The notes: a model not told the origin generated them from the sequence alone. A DNA stretch of 64,000 bases from Pseudomonas moorei (GCF_008801475.1 NZ_VZPP01000003.1:124001-188000); one strand, 5' to 3'; shown: positions 18,860 through 27,607, numbered from the stretch's first letter. Translations and numbers: made by a program.

Positions 18860-19036
18860 TGACGAAAAGCCCTGCTGGCAAGGCTTCATCCGTTGGCGCT
18901 CGACATCCTAGGAAATGTCCGACAGCGTCCCACAGACGTTTATTACAAGAAATAAAGAAAGAAGTTGCCCCCGAATGTTCGGCAACCCTGTAACCGTGCA
19001 GTGTTTTTTGAATTAGTGGCAATGCTGTGCATCGAA

Positions 19037-19055
19037 AAGTATCGATCGGATACTT
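19037..19055. promoter_or_regulatory. perfect inverted repeat, possible operator
   Basis: AAGTATC-GATCG-GATACTT, 7-bp arms with a 5-base spacer. It sits about 350 bp upstream of the 492-residue gene and about 180 bp beyond the mexS stop. The cognate protein is unknown. Confidence 0.4.
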
Positions 19056-19210
19056 GGCCATGACTCATTCCTTGAGATGAAAGTAATCATTCAATTATCA
19101 AGGCTTAGATGCTGATTAGAAGCTACAGATAGTCAGCAAAAACCAGTTCAGTTGCTGAACCGGCCCATTGGCAGGCCAATGGGGTGTGTCATGTCGGAAA
19201 GTGCTGAAGG

Positions 19211-19240
19211 CAAAAAGTCCGTGAAGGCACGGACTTTTGC
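19211..19240 (-). terminator. mexS intrinsic terminator
   Basis: On the minus strand AAAAGTCCGTG, a four-base loop and CACGGACTTTTT form an 11-bp stem with a T tract, beginning eight bases after the mexS stop codon. Confidence 0.9.
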
Positions 19241-19247
19241 GGGAGCG

Positions 19248-20270
19248 TCAGGCCGGTTCGACCTGCAGGGCGACTCGTTCGCGGCATGGGCATTCGTCCA
19301 TGTAGCGATGTGCCTCGACCACCTCGGTAAACGGGAAGACCCGAGTCTTGAGTGGCAGCAGAACGCGGTCCGCGGTCAATTGGTTGATGTCGCGCAAGGC
19401 ACGTTGCAGTGCGACCTGGTCCTGGATGATGCCCAGTTCCGGCTTGCCGGTGAAGTTGCCGATGCAGTGTACAAAGAACTGAATGTTTTTCTGAAACGCC
19501 GCGCAAGCCGGGAACGGTGTCTGGTTGCCACCTTGCAGACCGTACAGCACCAGGCTGCCCCGAGGCGCCAGGACATCGCCAAGCAGCGACATCTGCGGAC
19601 CACCGAGACCATCGAACACGACATCGACACCACGATTGTCAGTGATCTTGTTGACCCGAATCAGCAGGTCTTCTTCTTCGGTGACGATGACTTTCTCGGC
19701 ACCCAGCGACAGCAGGTTTTCACGTTCTTCTGCGCTCTTGGTGGCAGCGATCACTCGCACGCCCAAGGCTTTGCCCAACTGAACAAAAGAAGGGCCTGCG
19801 CAGTGACTGGCATCGGTCACCAGGGCAAATTGCCCGGGTTTGACCCGTGCCAGATCGACGTAAGCGAAATAGGCGATCAGCAGCGGCGTGTAATGCACGC
19901 TGGCTTCAATCGGGCTGAGCACGTCGGGATAGCGGGTCAGCGATGTGCGCGGCAGCACAATCAAATCACCGTAGACCGGATAGTCGTTCGGGCTCTGGGC
20001 GGGGAAGCTGGCGACCTTGTCACCCACGGCCAGGTCATCGACACCTTCGCCGACGGCGGTCACGATACCGGCCATTTCCTGGCCAATACCGGAAGGCAGG
20101 CGAGCGTGGGACGAGGCCAGGTTCTGACGCCACAGCGTGTCATACCAGCTGATGCCAATGGCTTCGACGCGCACCTGCACTTCGCCCGGTGCAGGCAGAG
20201 CCGTCGCATGCTCTTCGCATTTGAGCACCTCGGCTGGACCAAACTTGTGAAAACGGATCGTGCGGGACAT
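19248..20270 (-). CDS. mexS: MexS-type quinone oxidoreductase (zinc-free ADH family)
   Basis: 340-residue medium-chain dehydrogenase/reductase. Features are GVDDLAVGDKVASFPA, the NADPH-binding loop near ALVTDASHCAGPSFVQLGKALG and VVFDGLGGPQMSLLGDVLAPRGSLVLYGLQGG. The sequence and divergent pairing with mexT match mexS (qrh) of Pseudomonas aeruginosa, where loss of MexS raises MexT-dependent efflux, apparently because toxic electrophilic metabolites build up. ATG 20270 (MSRTIRFHKFG) is the family start; a further in-frame codon at 20285 is less likely. It has its own terminator. Confidence 0.92.
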   Translation of the reverse strand: MSRTIRFHKFGPAEVLKCEEHATALPAPGEVQVRVEAIGISWYDTLWRQNLASSHARLPSGIGQEMAGIVTAVGEGVDDLAVGDKVASFPAQSPNDYPVYGDLIVLPRTSLTRYPDVLSPIEASVHYTPLLIAYFAYVDLARVKPGQFALVTDASHCAGPSFVQLGKALGVRVIAATKSAEERENLLSLGAEKVIVTEEEDLLIRVNKITDNRGVDVVFDGLGGPQMSLLGDVLAPRGSLVLYGLQGGNQTPFPACAAFQKNIQFFVHCIGNFTGKPELGIIQDQVALQRALRDINQLTADRVLLPLKTRVFPFTEVVEAHRYMDECPCRERVALQVEPA

Positions 20271-20329
20271 CGCAAACCTCGCCAAATAAACCTCTAATGC
20301 CTTGAACTCTAGCTGGGCTTTTAACCCAA

Positions 20330-20353
20330 GACTATCAGTGGCTATTAATAGTC
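20330..20353. promoter_or_regulatory. inverted repeat in mexS-mexT intergenic region
   Basis: GACTAT-N12-ATAGTC lies 60 bp upstream of the mexS start codon and about 190 bp upstream of mexT. Position suits an operator, possibly for MexT itself, but the sequence is not a clear ATC-N9-GAT box. Confidence 0.35.
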
Positions 20354-20539
20354 GACATGCCTGTCATTGATTCCGCAGCAGCGGCAACATTGTCAAATGT
20401 CGTGAGAAACCGAAGCCGCATTTGTAGGAAAACTGAATTACTCGGTGCAGAGTACCAGCCTTTCCCCGTAATATTCTCGCTGGCCATTGTTCTCATATGG
20501 CCGCTCACGTCAAGTTTGCTGACTCTGCCAGGACTCCAG

Positions 20540-21454
20540 ATGAATCGTAATGACCTGCGTCGTGTCGACCTGAACCTGTTAATCGTATTCGAAACATTGA
20601 TGCACGAGCGCAGTGTGACTCGCGCTGCGGAGAAGCTGTTCCTTGGCCAGCCGGCCATCAGCGCCGCGCTCTCGCGTCTTCGCGGGCTGTTTGATGATCC
20701 GTTGTTTGTGCGCACCGGCCGCAGCATGGAGCCCTCCGCCCGGGCCGTGGAAATCTTCGCCCTGCTCTCGCCGGCGCTGGATTCAATTTCCACAGCGGTC
20801 AGCCGCGCGGCCGATTTCGATCCGGCCACCAGCACCGCAGTGTTTCGCATCGGACTGTCGGACGATGTCGAGTTCGCCCTGCTGCCGATGCTGCTCAAAC
20901 GCCTGCGTGCCGAATCGCCGGGGATCGTACTGGTGGTGCGCCGGGTCAACTACATCCTGATGCCGGGGTTGCTGGCATCCGGCGAAATTTCCATCGGTGT
21001 CAGCTACACCACCGACCTGCCCGCGAACGCCAAGCGCAAAGTGTTGCGCCGCAGTCAGCCCAAACTGCTGCGTGCCGACACCGTGCCGGGGCCGCTGAGC
21101 CTGGATGATTATTGTGCGCGTCCCCATGCGCTGGTCTCGTTCGCCGGCGACCTCAGCGGTTTTATCGATGAGGAGCTGGAAAAGCTCGGGCGCAAACGAC
21201 ACGTGGTGCTCGCCGTCCCGCAATTCAACGGCTTGAGCACCCTCCTCGCCGGCACCGATATTGTCGCCACCGTGCCGGACTATACGGCCGACGCACTGAC
21301 CGCTGCCGGCGGCGTGCGGGCGGAAGACCCGCCACTGCCGGTGCGCAGCTTCGAGTTGCACATGGCCTGGCGCGGGTCGCAGGACAATGATCCGGGTGAG
21401 CGCTGGTTGCGCTCGCGGATTCAGATGTTCTTTGGCGACCCGGATAGTCTGTAA
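20540..21454 (+). CDS. mexT: MexT LysR-type activator of mexEF-oprN
   Basis: 304-residue LysR regulator. The N-terminal winged helix reads LNLLIVFETLMHERSVTRAAEKLFLGQPAISAALSRLRGLFDDPLFVRTGRSMEPS, and the C-terminal effector domain ends in MFFGDPDSL. The opening MNRNDLRRVDLNLL and the ending are as I remember P. aeruginosa MexT, and divergent mexS confirms it. ATG 20540 has AGGA about 8 bases upstream. The frame is intact, so MexT should be functional. In P. aeruginosa mexE follows directly; here it lies 6.4 kb away, across a segment bounded by a second copy of the mexT 3' end. Confidence 0.93.
   Translation: MNRNDLRRVDLNLLIVFETLMHERSVTRAAEKLFLGQPAISAALSRLRGLFDDPLFVRTGRSMEPSARAVEIFALLSPALDSISTAVSRAADFDPATSTAVFRIGLSDDVEFALLPMLLKRLRAESPGIVLVVRRVNYILMPGLLASGEISIGVSYTTDLPANAKRKVLRRSQPKLLRADTVPGPLSLDDYCARPHALVSFAGDLSGFIDEELEKLGRKRHVVLAVPQFNGLSTLLAGTDIVATVPDYTADALTAAGGVRAEDPPLPVRSFELHMAWRGSQDNDPGERWLRSRIQMFFGDPDSL
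21427..21451 (+). repeat. 25-bp direct repeat, left copy (end of mexT)
   Basis: The last 25 coding bases of mexT before its stop (starting GTTCTTTGGCGA) recur at 27485-27509 with one C/T difference. Both copies encode FFGDPDSL in the same orientation. This copy is part of the intact gene. Confidence 0.85.
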
Positions 21455-21804
21455 CGGAAGTCCACCCGGCTCAAAAAAACTGCTTAATGACAGAAGGTTA
21501 ACGGCATATACCGGACCTCAAGAAGGCCTATGACGAACCGATGGTCGCCGGCGTTCAGCCAGAAGACAAAAACGCAAAGCCATTGGCACGCGCGAACCCG
21601 CAATCACCCTCCGGGGCACGTGCCATCTGGCTGCCCAAGCGCTTCGGGCACTTCTCTATCGAGATCCTGGTAGACAAGGTGTCTGGAGGCATTTGTCGAG
21701 ACTGCATTTGCCTGGGAGATGCTGCGGTGAACGTCTGATTTCGGACAATCCGGTGCGCCCGGATCGACCTCGGTAGCTACCGCCACATCACCCACAGCTG
21801 TCGA
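21455..21804. other. 350-bp region without a recognisable gene
   Basis: Left end of the inserted segment. The only notable frame (21541-21738, plus strand) encodes a 65-residue polypeptide with no known motif and no ribosome site. It may be decayed coding sequence. No terminator with a T tract is visible after mexT. Confidence 0.4.
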
Positions 21805-22737
21805 TCATGTGTTGGACGGTGATTGTGGAGTATCGGGATTGAGTTGCTGGCGTCTGAATTGTCCAGGTGGCTGACCATGTATCTGGCGAAAGCGTCGGGA
21901 GAAATAAGCCTCGTCAGCGAAGCCGCACAACCTCGCCACCTCCCCCACCGGTCGTGTTCCATTGAGCAGATAATTGCGCGCCGCGTGCATCCTGCGCTCG
22001 AGCACCAGCTCAGTGAAGGTCTTTCCGATTTCCTTGCGCAACCAGTGCGTCAGATAGGTCGGAGACAGGTAAGTCGCAGCAGCCACCTTGATCAGGTTGA
22101 GATCGGGGTCGGCGATGTTCTTGCGCAAGTATTCCGACATCCTGCTCAGCGCATTGCGTCGGCTGACTTCGGCGGCATTCTCTTCGGCCAACCGTTTGAG
22201 CGGCTCGGCATACAAGGCACAAACACTCCCCACCAGTTGCAGCAACAACCCCTTGAGCATCTCACGAGTGCCAAACTGACGGTTCTCATCCAGAACTCGC
22301 ATCTGTTCGATCAGGGCACAGACTTTGTTGAAGTCCTCATCGGCCAGAATGAAATCCAGATGTTCCTGGAAACGGAACGGTGACAACTCCGGGGCCAGCA
22401 GAATCGAGACTTCCTCCAGATCCATCGGGTCGCACTGCAAATGCGGCAGCAGGAAGGTCTGGGAAAAATTGATCACCATGAAATTGCTGTCGGCCGGATG
22501 CGGAATCACGTGCACGCGATGGGGCAGGATGAAGGCCAGTGTATTGCGTGGAAACGGACGTTCGACGTTGCCGATGTGCTGCACGGTATCTCCACCGAGG
22601 TTGACCTGGATCTGGAAGTACTCGTGACGATGCGGACTGGTTTCGGCTCGCCGTCCCTTTTTGTCGCGGATGTAGAAATCCGTCAATTCGCTGCGTTGCT
22701 GCATGACGTAGGTGGGTACTCGACTCGGTGACGACAT
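21805..22737 (-). CDS. AraC-family transcriptional regulator
   Basis: 310-residue regulator. The N-terminal cupin-like arm begins YVMQQRSELTDFYIRDKKGRRAETSPHRHEYFQIQVNLGG, with the His pair typical of sugar-sensing AraC arms. The C-terminal AraC helix-turn-helix pair reads NLIKVAAATYLSPTYLTHWLRKEIGKTFTELVLERRMHAARNYLLNGTRPVGEVARLCGFADEAYFSRRFRQIHG. ATG 22737 (MSSPSRVP) has AGGA directly upstream; the frame continues open to 22920. It is divergent from the MFS-led operon and is its likely regulator. Confidence 0.9.
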   Translation of the reverse strand: MSSPSRVPTYVMQQRSELTDFYIRDKKGRRAETSPHRHEYFQIQVNLGGDTVQHIGNVERPFPRNTLAFILPHRVHVIPHPADSNFMVINFSQTFLLPHLQCDPMDLEEVSILLAPELSPFRFQEHLDFILADEDFNKVCALIEQMRVLDENRQFGTREMLKGLLLQLVGSVCALYAEPLKRLAEENAAEVSRRNALSRMSEYLRKNIADPDLNLIKVAAATYLSPTYLTHWLRKEIGKTFTELVLERRMHAARNYLLNGTRPVGEVARLCGFADEAYFSRRFRQIHGQPPGQFRRQQLNPDTPQSPSNT

Positions 22738-23323
22738 TTCCTGAGGATCCTCGACAGGTAAGTGGACAGGTTGTCGTCGCGTCGCGATGCAGGCGGCGAC
22801 CGCAGTGATTGTGAAGGCAGACACCGCTGGCTTCAACACGTCATAGGATGACAACAGAATACAGGGAATTAATTGTATCTGTGAGTGATGTGTCGTCCGT
22901 CCAAAAAGCCATGAGCACACACAAAATATTATTTATTTAAAAAACAATACCTTATGAAGAATATGAGGCAGAACTGTGGAAATGAGCTGATTTGATTTTT
23001 CTTGGACACCTGCATTAATCGATGTTTTCAGGAGAAAAAACGATCTAACGCCTCCATTGATTTAGAGATGTTGTACGACCACTGTGACAGGCAATGCAGC
23101 CCGACCCTTCCAAAAACAATCAAAAGGTGCGCACGTGATGAGCCTGTTTTTTTCCCTCGCCAACCCTCCCCCGACCGAGTCTGTCCGAAGGCGTATCTGA
23201 GCGCCTGACAGCAGCTGTCCGCGCCTCTCATTCAAGTAGCGATTGCTCTGCCCCGACACTGGAGGCACCGGCTTCGGCTGCGCGCGAACATCTCGATTCT
23301 TCTAACAATAAAAAGGTCTACTC
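22738..23323. promoter_or_regulatory. divergent promoter region of the catabolic segment
   Basis: 586 bp between the AraC gene and the MFS gene. The stretch 22915-23010 is markedly AT-rich (ATATTATTTATTTAAAAAACAATA), unlike the rest of the window, and is a plausible promoter or H-NS/MvaT-type silencing site. No gene, REP or perfect operator was found. The MFS ribosome site is AAAAAGG nine bases before its ATG. Confidence 0.45.
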
Positions 23324-24673
23324 ATGTCGAACTCGCAAACATCCCCGTCCACCGCGCCGTCGGTGAGCGCTGGCGCCCGTGACGCCCTGTTGCCTCAGCG
23401 ACTGCCAACGCGTCGGCGCTGGTTCATGCTGTCATTGCTGCTGATTGCGACCATCATCAACTACATCGACCGCGTAAACATCTCGATTGCCGCGCCGTTC
23501 ATGGCCAAGGACCTGGGCCTGGACAAGATCGAAATGGGCCTGATCTTTTCCGCGTTTGCCTGGACCTACGCACTCGCCCTGGTGCCTGCCGGGTTCATTG
23601 CCGATCGCTTCGGTTCCCGATTCACTTACGGGGTGTCGCTGATCAGTTGGTCGACGGTCACCGTGTGCCAAGGCTTTGCCACAGGATTCGCTTCGCTGTT
23701 CGGGCTGCGCCTGGCCGTCGGTGCCATGGAAGCTCCAGCGTTTCCGGCCAACAGCCGTGCGGTGACGGTATGGTTCCCGGCCCGCGAACGGGGCCTGGCC
23801 AGCAGCATTTACGTGTGCGGCCAATATCTGGGCACGGCTCTGTTTACCGGCGCACTGTTATGGCTGGCCACGACCTATGACTGGCGCCATGTGTTCTACA
23901 GCACCGGGATACTCGGCATTGTGTTCGGCGTGATCTGGCTCTACGTGTACCGCGATCCGCTGAGCTGCAAGAACGTCAGCCAGGAAGAACTGAAGTACAT
24001 CGAAGCCGGGGGTGGACTGGTCAAGAGCAGTCAGGAGCGCACCCGGTTCAACTGGAGGCAGATCGCCGAGCTGTTCAGCTATCGGCAAATCTGGGCGATT
24101 TGCATCGGCAAGTTCGCCAGCACCTCAGCGTTGTACTTCTTCCTGACCTGGTTCCCGACGTACCTGATCGAAGAACGCAAGCTGACCATAATCAAGGCCG
24201 GGATCTTCGCGGTGCTGCCGTTCGTGGGTGCAACGGTCGGCATTCTGCTGGCCGGCATCGTCTCCGACTTGCTGATACGCCGTGGTTACTCAATGTCCTT
24301 CGCTCGCAAGTTGCCATTGGTGGTCGGATCGATGCTGGGTATGTCGATTGTGCTGGTGAATTTCACCGACTCGAACGTGATCTGCATTGCCGTGCTGACC
24401 ATAGCCTTCTTCGCTCAGGGAATCGCTTCGTCGTCGTGGGCGGCCGTATCGGAAGTTGCGCCCAAGGAACTGATCGGCCTGACCGGCGGGGTCACCAGCC
24501 TGGCCGCCAATATCGGCGGGATCGTCACCCCGATCGTGATTGGCGGCATCGTCCACGCGACAGGTTCGTTTGCCTACGCCTTCTGGTTCATTGGTGGCGT
24601 GGCGTTGATGGGCACCTTGTCTTATTCATTGCTGCTCGGTCGCCTGTATCGCATCGAACTCAAGGCGCGCTGA
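23324..24673 (+). CDS. MFS transporter, anion:cation symporter family
   Basis: 449-residue inner-membrane permease with 12 predicted membrane segments. The first ones read WFMLSLLLIATIINYIDRVNISIAAPFMAKDLGL; INYIDRVNIS is the signature of the ACS family (hexuronate, glucarate, galactonate and phthalate transporters such as GudP, DgoT and ExuT). It is the first gene of a four-gene operon with an FAH-type hydrolase, an SDR dehydrogenase and a 2-hydroxyacid dehydrogenase, so the cargo is probably a sugar acid or other organic acid. The gap to the next gene is about 100 bp. Confidence 0.92.
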   Translation: MSNSQTSPSTAPSVSAGARDALLPQRLPTRRRWFMLSLLLIATIINYIDRVNISIAAPFMAKDLGLDKIEMGLIFSAFAWTYALALVPAGFIADRFGSRFTYGVSLISWSTVTVCQGFATGFASLFGLRLAVGAMEAPAFPANSRAVTVWFPARERGLASSIYVCGQYLGTALFTGALLWLATTYDWRHVFYSTGILGIVFGVIWLYVYRDPLSCKNVSQEELKYIEAGGGLVKSSQERTRFNWRQIAELFSYRQIWAICIGKFASTSALYFFLTWFPTYLIEERKLTIIKAGIFAVLPFVGATVGILLAGIVSDLLIRRGYSMSFARKLPLVVGSMLGMSIVLVNFTDSNVICIAVLTIAFFAQGIASSSWAAVSEVAPKELIGLTGGVTSLAANIGGIVTPIVIGGIVHATGSFAYAFWFIGGVALMGTLSYSLLLGRLYRIELKAR

Positions 24674-24771
24674 GCCAGGAAACCGTTTTTCTCCAACACG
24701 AGGCGGCTTTCGTCCAACTTTGCAAAAGATTGCCGCCGTACGCTGACGCTTCAAACAGGACGACTACAAAA

Positions 24772-25464
24772 ATGATGATGACCGAGTATGTGTTTACCCC
24801 GGATCTGCCCGTGACCTTGCCGGTTGCCGGCAGCCAGCAGCGCTTTCCCATTGGCCGGGTATTTTGCGTCGGCCGCAACTACCCTTGGCCAGACACCCAG
24901 GGCCAGTCCCGCCAGCCGCCAGTGTTCTTCATGAAACCGGCGAGCAACGTGGTGGATGCGGCGGGTGAAGTGACTTTCCCGCCATTGACCGAAGAGTTCG
25001 TCCACGAAATCGAATTGGTCGTGGCCATCGGTGAAGGCGGCGCCAATATCCCGGAGAGTCAGGCGTTGGCCTATGTCTGGGGCTATGCCGTCGGTCTTGA
25101 TCTGACCCGTCGTGACGTCCAGCGCGCGGCCAAAAGCAATGGTTTGCCGTGGGAGGGTGCCAAGGTGTTCGACGGCGCCGCGCCGATGACCGCCATCGTG
25201 CCAGTGACTCGCGCCGGACACCCGGACGGCGATTTGTGGCTGAACGTCAACGGCCAAGAGCGCCAGCGCGACAGCCTCGACAGCCAGATCTGGTCGGTCA
25301 GTGAAATCATCAGCCGCATCTCGCAATCGGTAGCGCTCCGGGCCGGTGACTTGATCATGACCGGCAGCCCGGCAGGCGTCGATGTGCTGCAACCAGGCGA
25401 CGTCATCAATGCCGGGATCGACGGCATCGGCCAACTTGAAATGCATGTCGGTCAGCGACCTTGA
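24772..25464 (+). CDS. fumarylacetoacetate hydrolase-family protein
   Basis: 230-residue FAH-fold enzyme. Motifs are FPIGRVFCVGRNY at the start, VFFMKPASNVV, the metal-binding acidic region EEFVHEIELVVAIG, GYAVGLDLTRRDVQ and the C-terminal LIMTGSPAGVDVLQPGD. The closest group is the fumarylpyruvate hydrolase or acylpyruvase type, which cleaves a C-C bond next to a 2-keto acid. It has three consecutive ATGs (24772, 24775, 24778), and which one is used is uncertain. AGGA lies upstream. The operon suggests it breaks down a keto-acid intermediate of the compound imported by the MFS protein. Confidence 0.85.
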   Translation: MMMTEYVFTPDLPVTLPVAGSQQRFPIGRVFCVGRNYPWPDTQGQSRQPPVFFMKPASNVVDAAGEVTFPPLTEEFVHEIELVVAIGEGGANIPESQALAYVWGYAVGLDLTRRDVQRAAKSNGLPWEGAKVFDGAAPMTAIVPVTRAGHPDGDLWLNVNGQERQRDSLDSQIWSVSEIISRISQSVALRAGDLIMTGSPAGVDVLQPGDVINAGIDGIGQLEMHVGQRP

Positions 25465-25506
25465 ACCCGGCACACGCCCTCGCGAATCGAGAATGGAGAT
25501 AACAAC

Positions 25507-26265
25507 ATGAACAGTCCTTTGAAAGTGGCTCTGGTCACCGGCGCCGGTAGCGGAATCGGCCGCGCCGTGGCCCTGGCGCTGATGGCAGACGGATTCACCC
25601 TGGTATTGGCCGGACGCCGGCCAGAGCCATTGCAGGCATTGGTCGAACGGGCACAGAGCGAGGGACACGACGCGTTGGCGGTGCCCACTGACGTGCGCGA
25701 CCCGGCCAGTGTCGATGCACTGTTTGCCACCATCACCGAGGTATACGGACACCTCGATGTGGTGTTCAACAACGCCGGGGTCAACGCTCCTGCGGTGCCG
25801 TTGGATGAGCTGACGTTCGAACAGTGGCGGAACGTGATCGACACCAACCTCAATGGCGTATTCCTCTGCGCCCGCGGTGCCTTCGGGCTGATGCGCCGGC
25901 AACAGCCACAGGGCGGACGCATCATCAATAACGGCTCGATCTCGGCACATACCCCACGCCCCTTCAGCAGCGCCTACACCGCCAGCAAACACGCGGTGCT
26001 GGGGCTGACCAAATCCCTGGCCCTGGACGGCCGGGAATTCAACATCGCCTGCAGCCAGATCGACATCGGCAACGCCCTGACCGACATGTCGGTGCGCATG
26101 ACCAAAGGCGTGCGCCAGGCCAACGGCACCATCGCCGTGGAGCCGATGGTGGACGTCAAGCATGTGGCCGATGCCGTGCGCTACATCGCCGGTCTGCCGC
26201 TGGAGGCGAACGTCCTGAACATGACCGTCATGGCCAGCGCCATGCCGTTTGCCGGTCGTGGTTAA
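25507..26265 (+). CDS. short-chain dehydrogenase/reductase
   Basis: 252-residue classical SDR. The cofactor loop is [14 protein letters not shown] (residues 10-23), followed by NNAG ([14 protein letters not shown]). The catalytic residues are Ser in GSISAHTP and Tyr/Lys in [20 protein letters not shown]. An Arg-rich segment AGRRPE after beta-2 suggests NADP(H). The third gene of the operon, with GGAGAT before its ATG; probably oxidises or reduces a hydroxy group on the sugar-acid intermediate. Confidence 0.92.
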   Translation: MNSPLKVALVTGAGSGIGRAVALALMADGFTLVLAGRRPEPLQALVERAQSEGHDALAVPTDVRDPASVDALFATITEVYGHLDVVFNNAGVNAPAVPLDELTFEQWRNVIDTNLNGVFLCARGAFGLMRRQQPQGGRIINNGSISAHTPRPFSSAYTASKHAVLGLTKSLALDGREFNIACSQIDIGNALTDMSVRMTKGVRQANGTIAVEPMVDVKHVADAVRYIAGLPLEANVLNMTVMASAMPFAGRG

Positions 26266-26298
26266 ACCGGCCTTTTTATTCCGCTACGCGAGGTTTAC

Positions 26299-27255
26299 AT
26301 GAAGCCAGAAGTCTTGCAGCTCAGCCCGATCCTGATCCCTGAAATCAACGCGCGGCTCGATGAGCTGTTTACCGTCAGACGCTACTTCCAACAGACCGAC
26401 AAGCAGGCTTACTTGCAGGAACACGGGGCGAACATTCGCGGCGTGATCACCGGCGGCCATACTGGCATCAGCCAGGCACTGATGGCGCAGTTACCCAAAC
26501 TGGAAGTGGTGGCGGTCAATGGCGTCGGCACCGATGCGGTAGACCTGGCTTACGCCAGGGATCGCGGGATCCGCGTAACCGCGACCATTGGCGCGCTGAC
26601 CGAAGACGTCGCCGACCTGGCCATCGGATTGTTGATTGCCGTATGCCGGGGTCTGTGCACCAGTGATCGTTATGTGCGTTCGGGGCAATGGCCCCATAGC
26701 CCGACACCGTTGGCCCCGTTGCCGTTGGCGCGTCAAGTGTCGGGCATGCGCATAGGGATCGTCGGCATGGGCCGGGTCGGCCGTGCAGTGGCGACCCGGG
26801 CCGCGGCGTTCGGCTGCCCGATCAGTTACACCGATCTGCAGCCGATGAACGATGTGAACCACACTTTCATTGCCGATCTGAAGCAACTGGCCAGCAACAG
26901 TGATGCGCTGATTCTCGCGGCCGCTGCCGACAAGGCTGAAGCCATCATCAATGCCGAGGTGTTGCAGGCGATGGGCAAGGACGGGTATCTGATCAACGTG
27001 GCGCGCGGCAAGCTGGTCAACGAGGTCGATCTGGTGGCGGCGCTGGCCGCTGGTGAGATCGCCGGTGCGGCGCTGGATGTGTTTGTCGATGAACCGAACG
27101 TCCCCGAGACATTGTTCGGCAACGAGAAAGTGGTACTGCAGCCCCATCGCGCGAGTGCGACGCTGCAGACCCGCACGCGAATGGGAGAGATGGTGGTGGC
27201 GAGCCTGGTGGACAGTTTCGCCGGGAGAATACCGCAGGGTTCCGTGACTGACTGA
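26299..27255 (+). CDS. D-isomer specific 2-hydroxyacid dehydrogenase
   Basis: 318-residue NAD(P)-dependent dehydrogenase of the GhrB/hydroxypyruvate reductase type. The Rossmann motif is MRIGIVGMGRVGRAVATRAAAFG. The catalytic triad is Arg in NVARGKLVNE, Glu in VFVDEPNVP and His in LQPHRASAT. It reduces glyoxylate, hydroxypyruvate or related 2-keto acids. It is the last gene of the operon, ending just before a perfect hairpin. Confidence 0.92.
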   Translation: MKPEVLQLSPILIPEINARLDELFTVRRYFQQTDKQAYLQEHGANIRGVITGGHTGISQALMAQLPKLEVVAVNGVGTDAVDLAYARDRGIRVTATIGALTEDVADLAIGLLIAVCRGLCTSDRYVRSGQWPHSPTPLAPLPLARQVSGMRIGIVGMGRVGRAVATRAAAFGCPISYTDLQPMNDVNHTFIADLKQLASNSDALILAAAADKAEAIINAEVLQAMGKDGYLINVARGKLVNEVDLVAALAAGEIAGAALDVFVDEPNVPETLFGNEKVVLQPHRASATLQTRTRMGEMVVASLVDSFAGRIPQGSVTD

Positions 27256-27261
27256 AGCCTG

Positions 27262-27294
27262 GCCACCGAGGGGACGTTGCGCTCCCTCGGTGGC
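27262..27294 (+). terminator. strong hairpin after 2-hydroxyacid dehydrogenase
   Basis: GCCACCGAGGG-N11-CCCTCGGTGGC is a perfect 11-bp stem with an 11-base loop, starting six bases after the stop codon. There is no T tract, so it may be a processing or mRNA-stabilising structure rather than an intrinsic terminator. Confidence 0.6.
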
Positions 27295-27484
27295 TCGGTG
27301 TCAGATAAACAGATCGACGCCCGACTGCTGCCGATTCAGGTTGGGCGGCACACTGAAAACCATCCGCAACCCTCTTGGTCTCTGTCAGAAATCGCCATTC
27401 GCAATCGCTCGCACAGGCGGGGCATGCGGCGGCATCGACAGATTTTTCCGACCTCAAAACACCGTCCTGGAGCCCTGTCAAAAC

Positions 27485-27509
27485 GTTCTTTGGCGATCCG
27501 GATAGTCTG
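27485..27509 (+). pseudogene. 25-bp remnant of a mexT 3' end, right copy
   Basis: Repeats the last 25 bases of mexT with one mismatch and still encodes FFGDPDSL, here followed by Ala and a TGA stop at 27513-27515. Upstream sequence does not match mexT, so only the tail is present. Confidence 0.75.
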
Positions 27510-27607
27510 GCTTGAATGCTTTGTGAAGGCATCTGACGCCTTCGCCGACAAGCCAGTTCCTACGTTAACCCTGCCGATAAAAAATCATGTGAACGACGCC
27601 AATTCTG

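Larger units (their letters stand above)
18683..19210. other. intergenic region with several inverted repeats
   Basis: About 530 bp without a convincing gene, more AT-rich than its surroundings. It holds a nested structure at 18814-18859, a perfect operator-like inverted repeat at 19037-19055 (AAGTATC, 5-base spacer, GATACTT), and two adjacent hairpins at 19146-19160 (GTTCAG-TTG-CTGAAC) and 19164-19183 (CCCATTGG-CAGG-CCAATGGG). A minus-strand open frame at 18804-19061 has no recognisable product. The promoter of the 492-residue gene should lie here. Confidence 0.5.
21452..27484. other. probable inserted catabolic segment between mexT and mexE
   Basis: A 6.0-kb segment lying between two copies of the mexT 3' end. 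It contains an AraC regulator, an MFS transporter and three enzyme genes, with noncoding stretches at each end and no integrase or transposase. The usual order in pseudomonads is mexT followed directly by mexE, so the segment looks like an insertion, with the duplication marking its boundaries. Confidence 0.65.

Noticed and set aside
18804..19061. 85-codon minus-strand frame between mexS and the unknown gene
   Set aside because: Spans the palindromes; no motif or ribosome site.
27301..27384. Short minus-strand stretch ending RMVFSVPPNLNRQQSGVDLFI
   Set aside because: Reads like a protein end but is only 27 codons with an upstream stop; I could not identify it, so it is only noted as possible decay.
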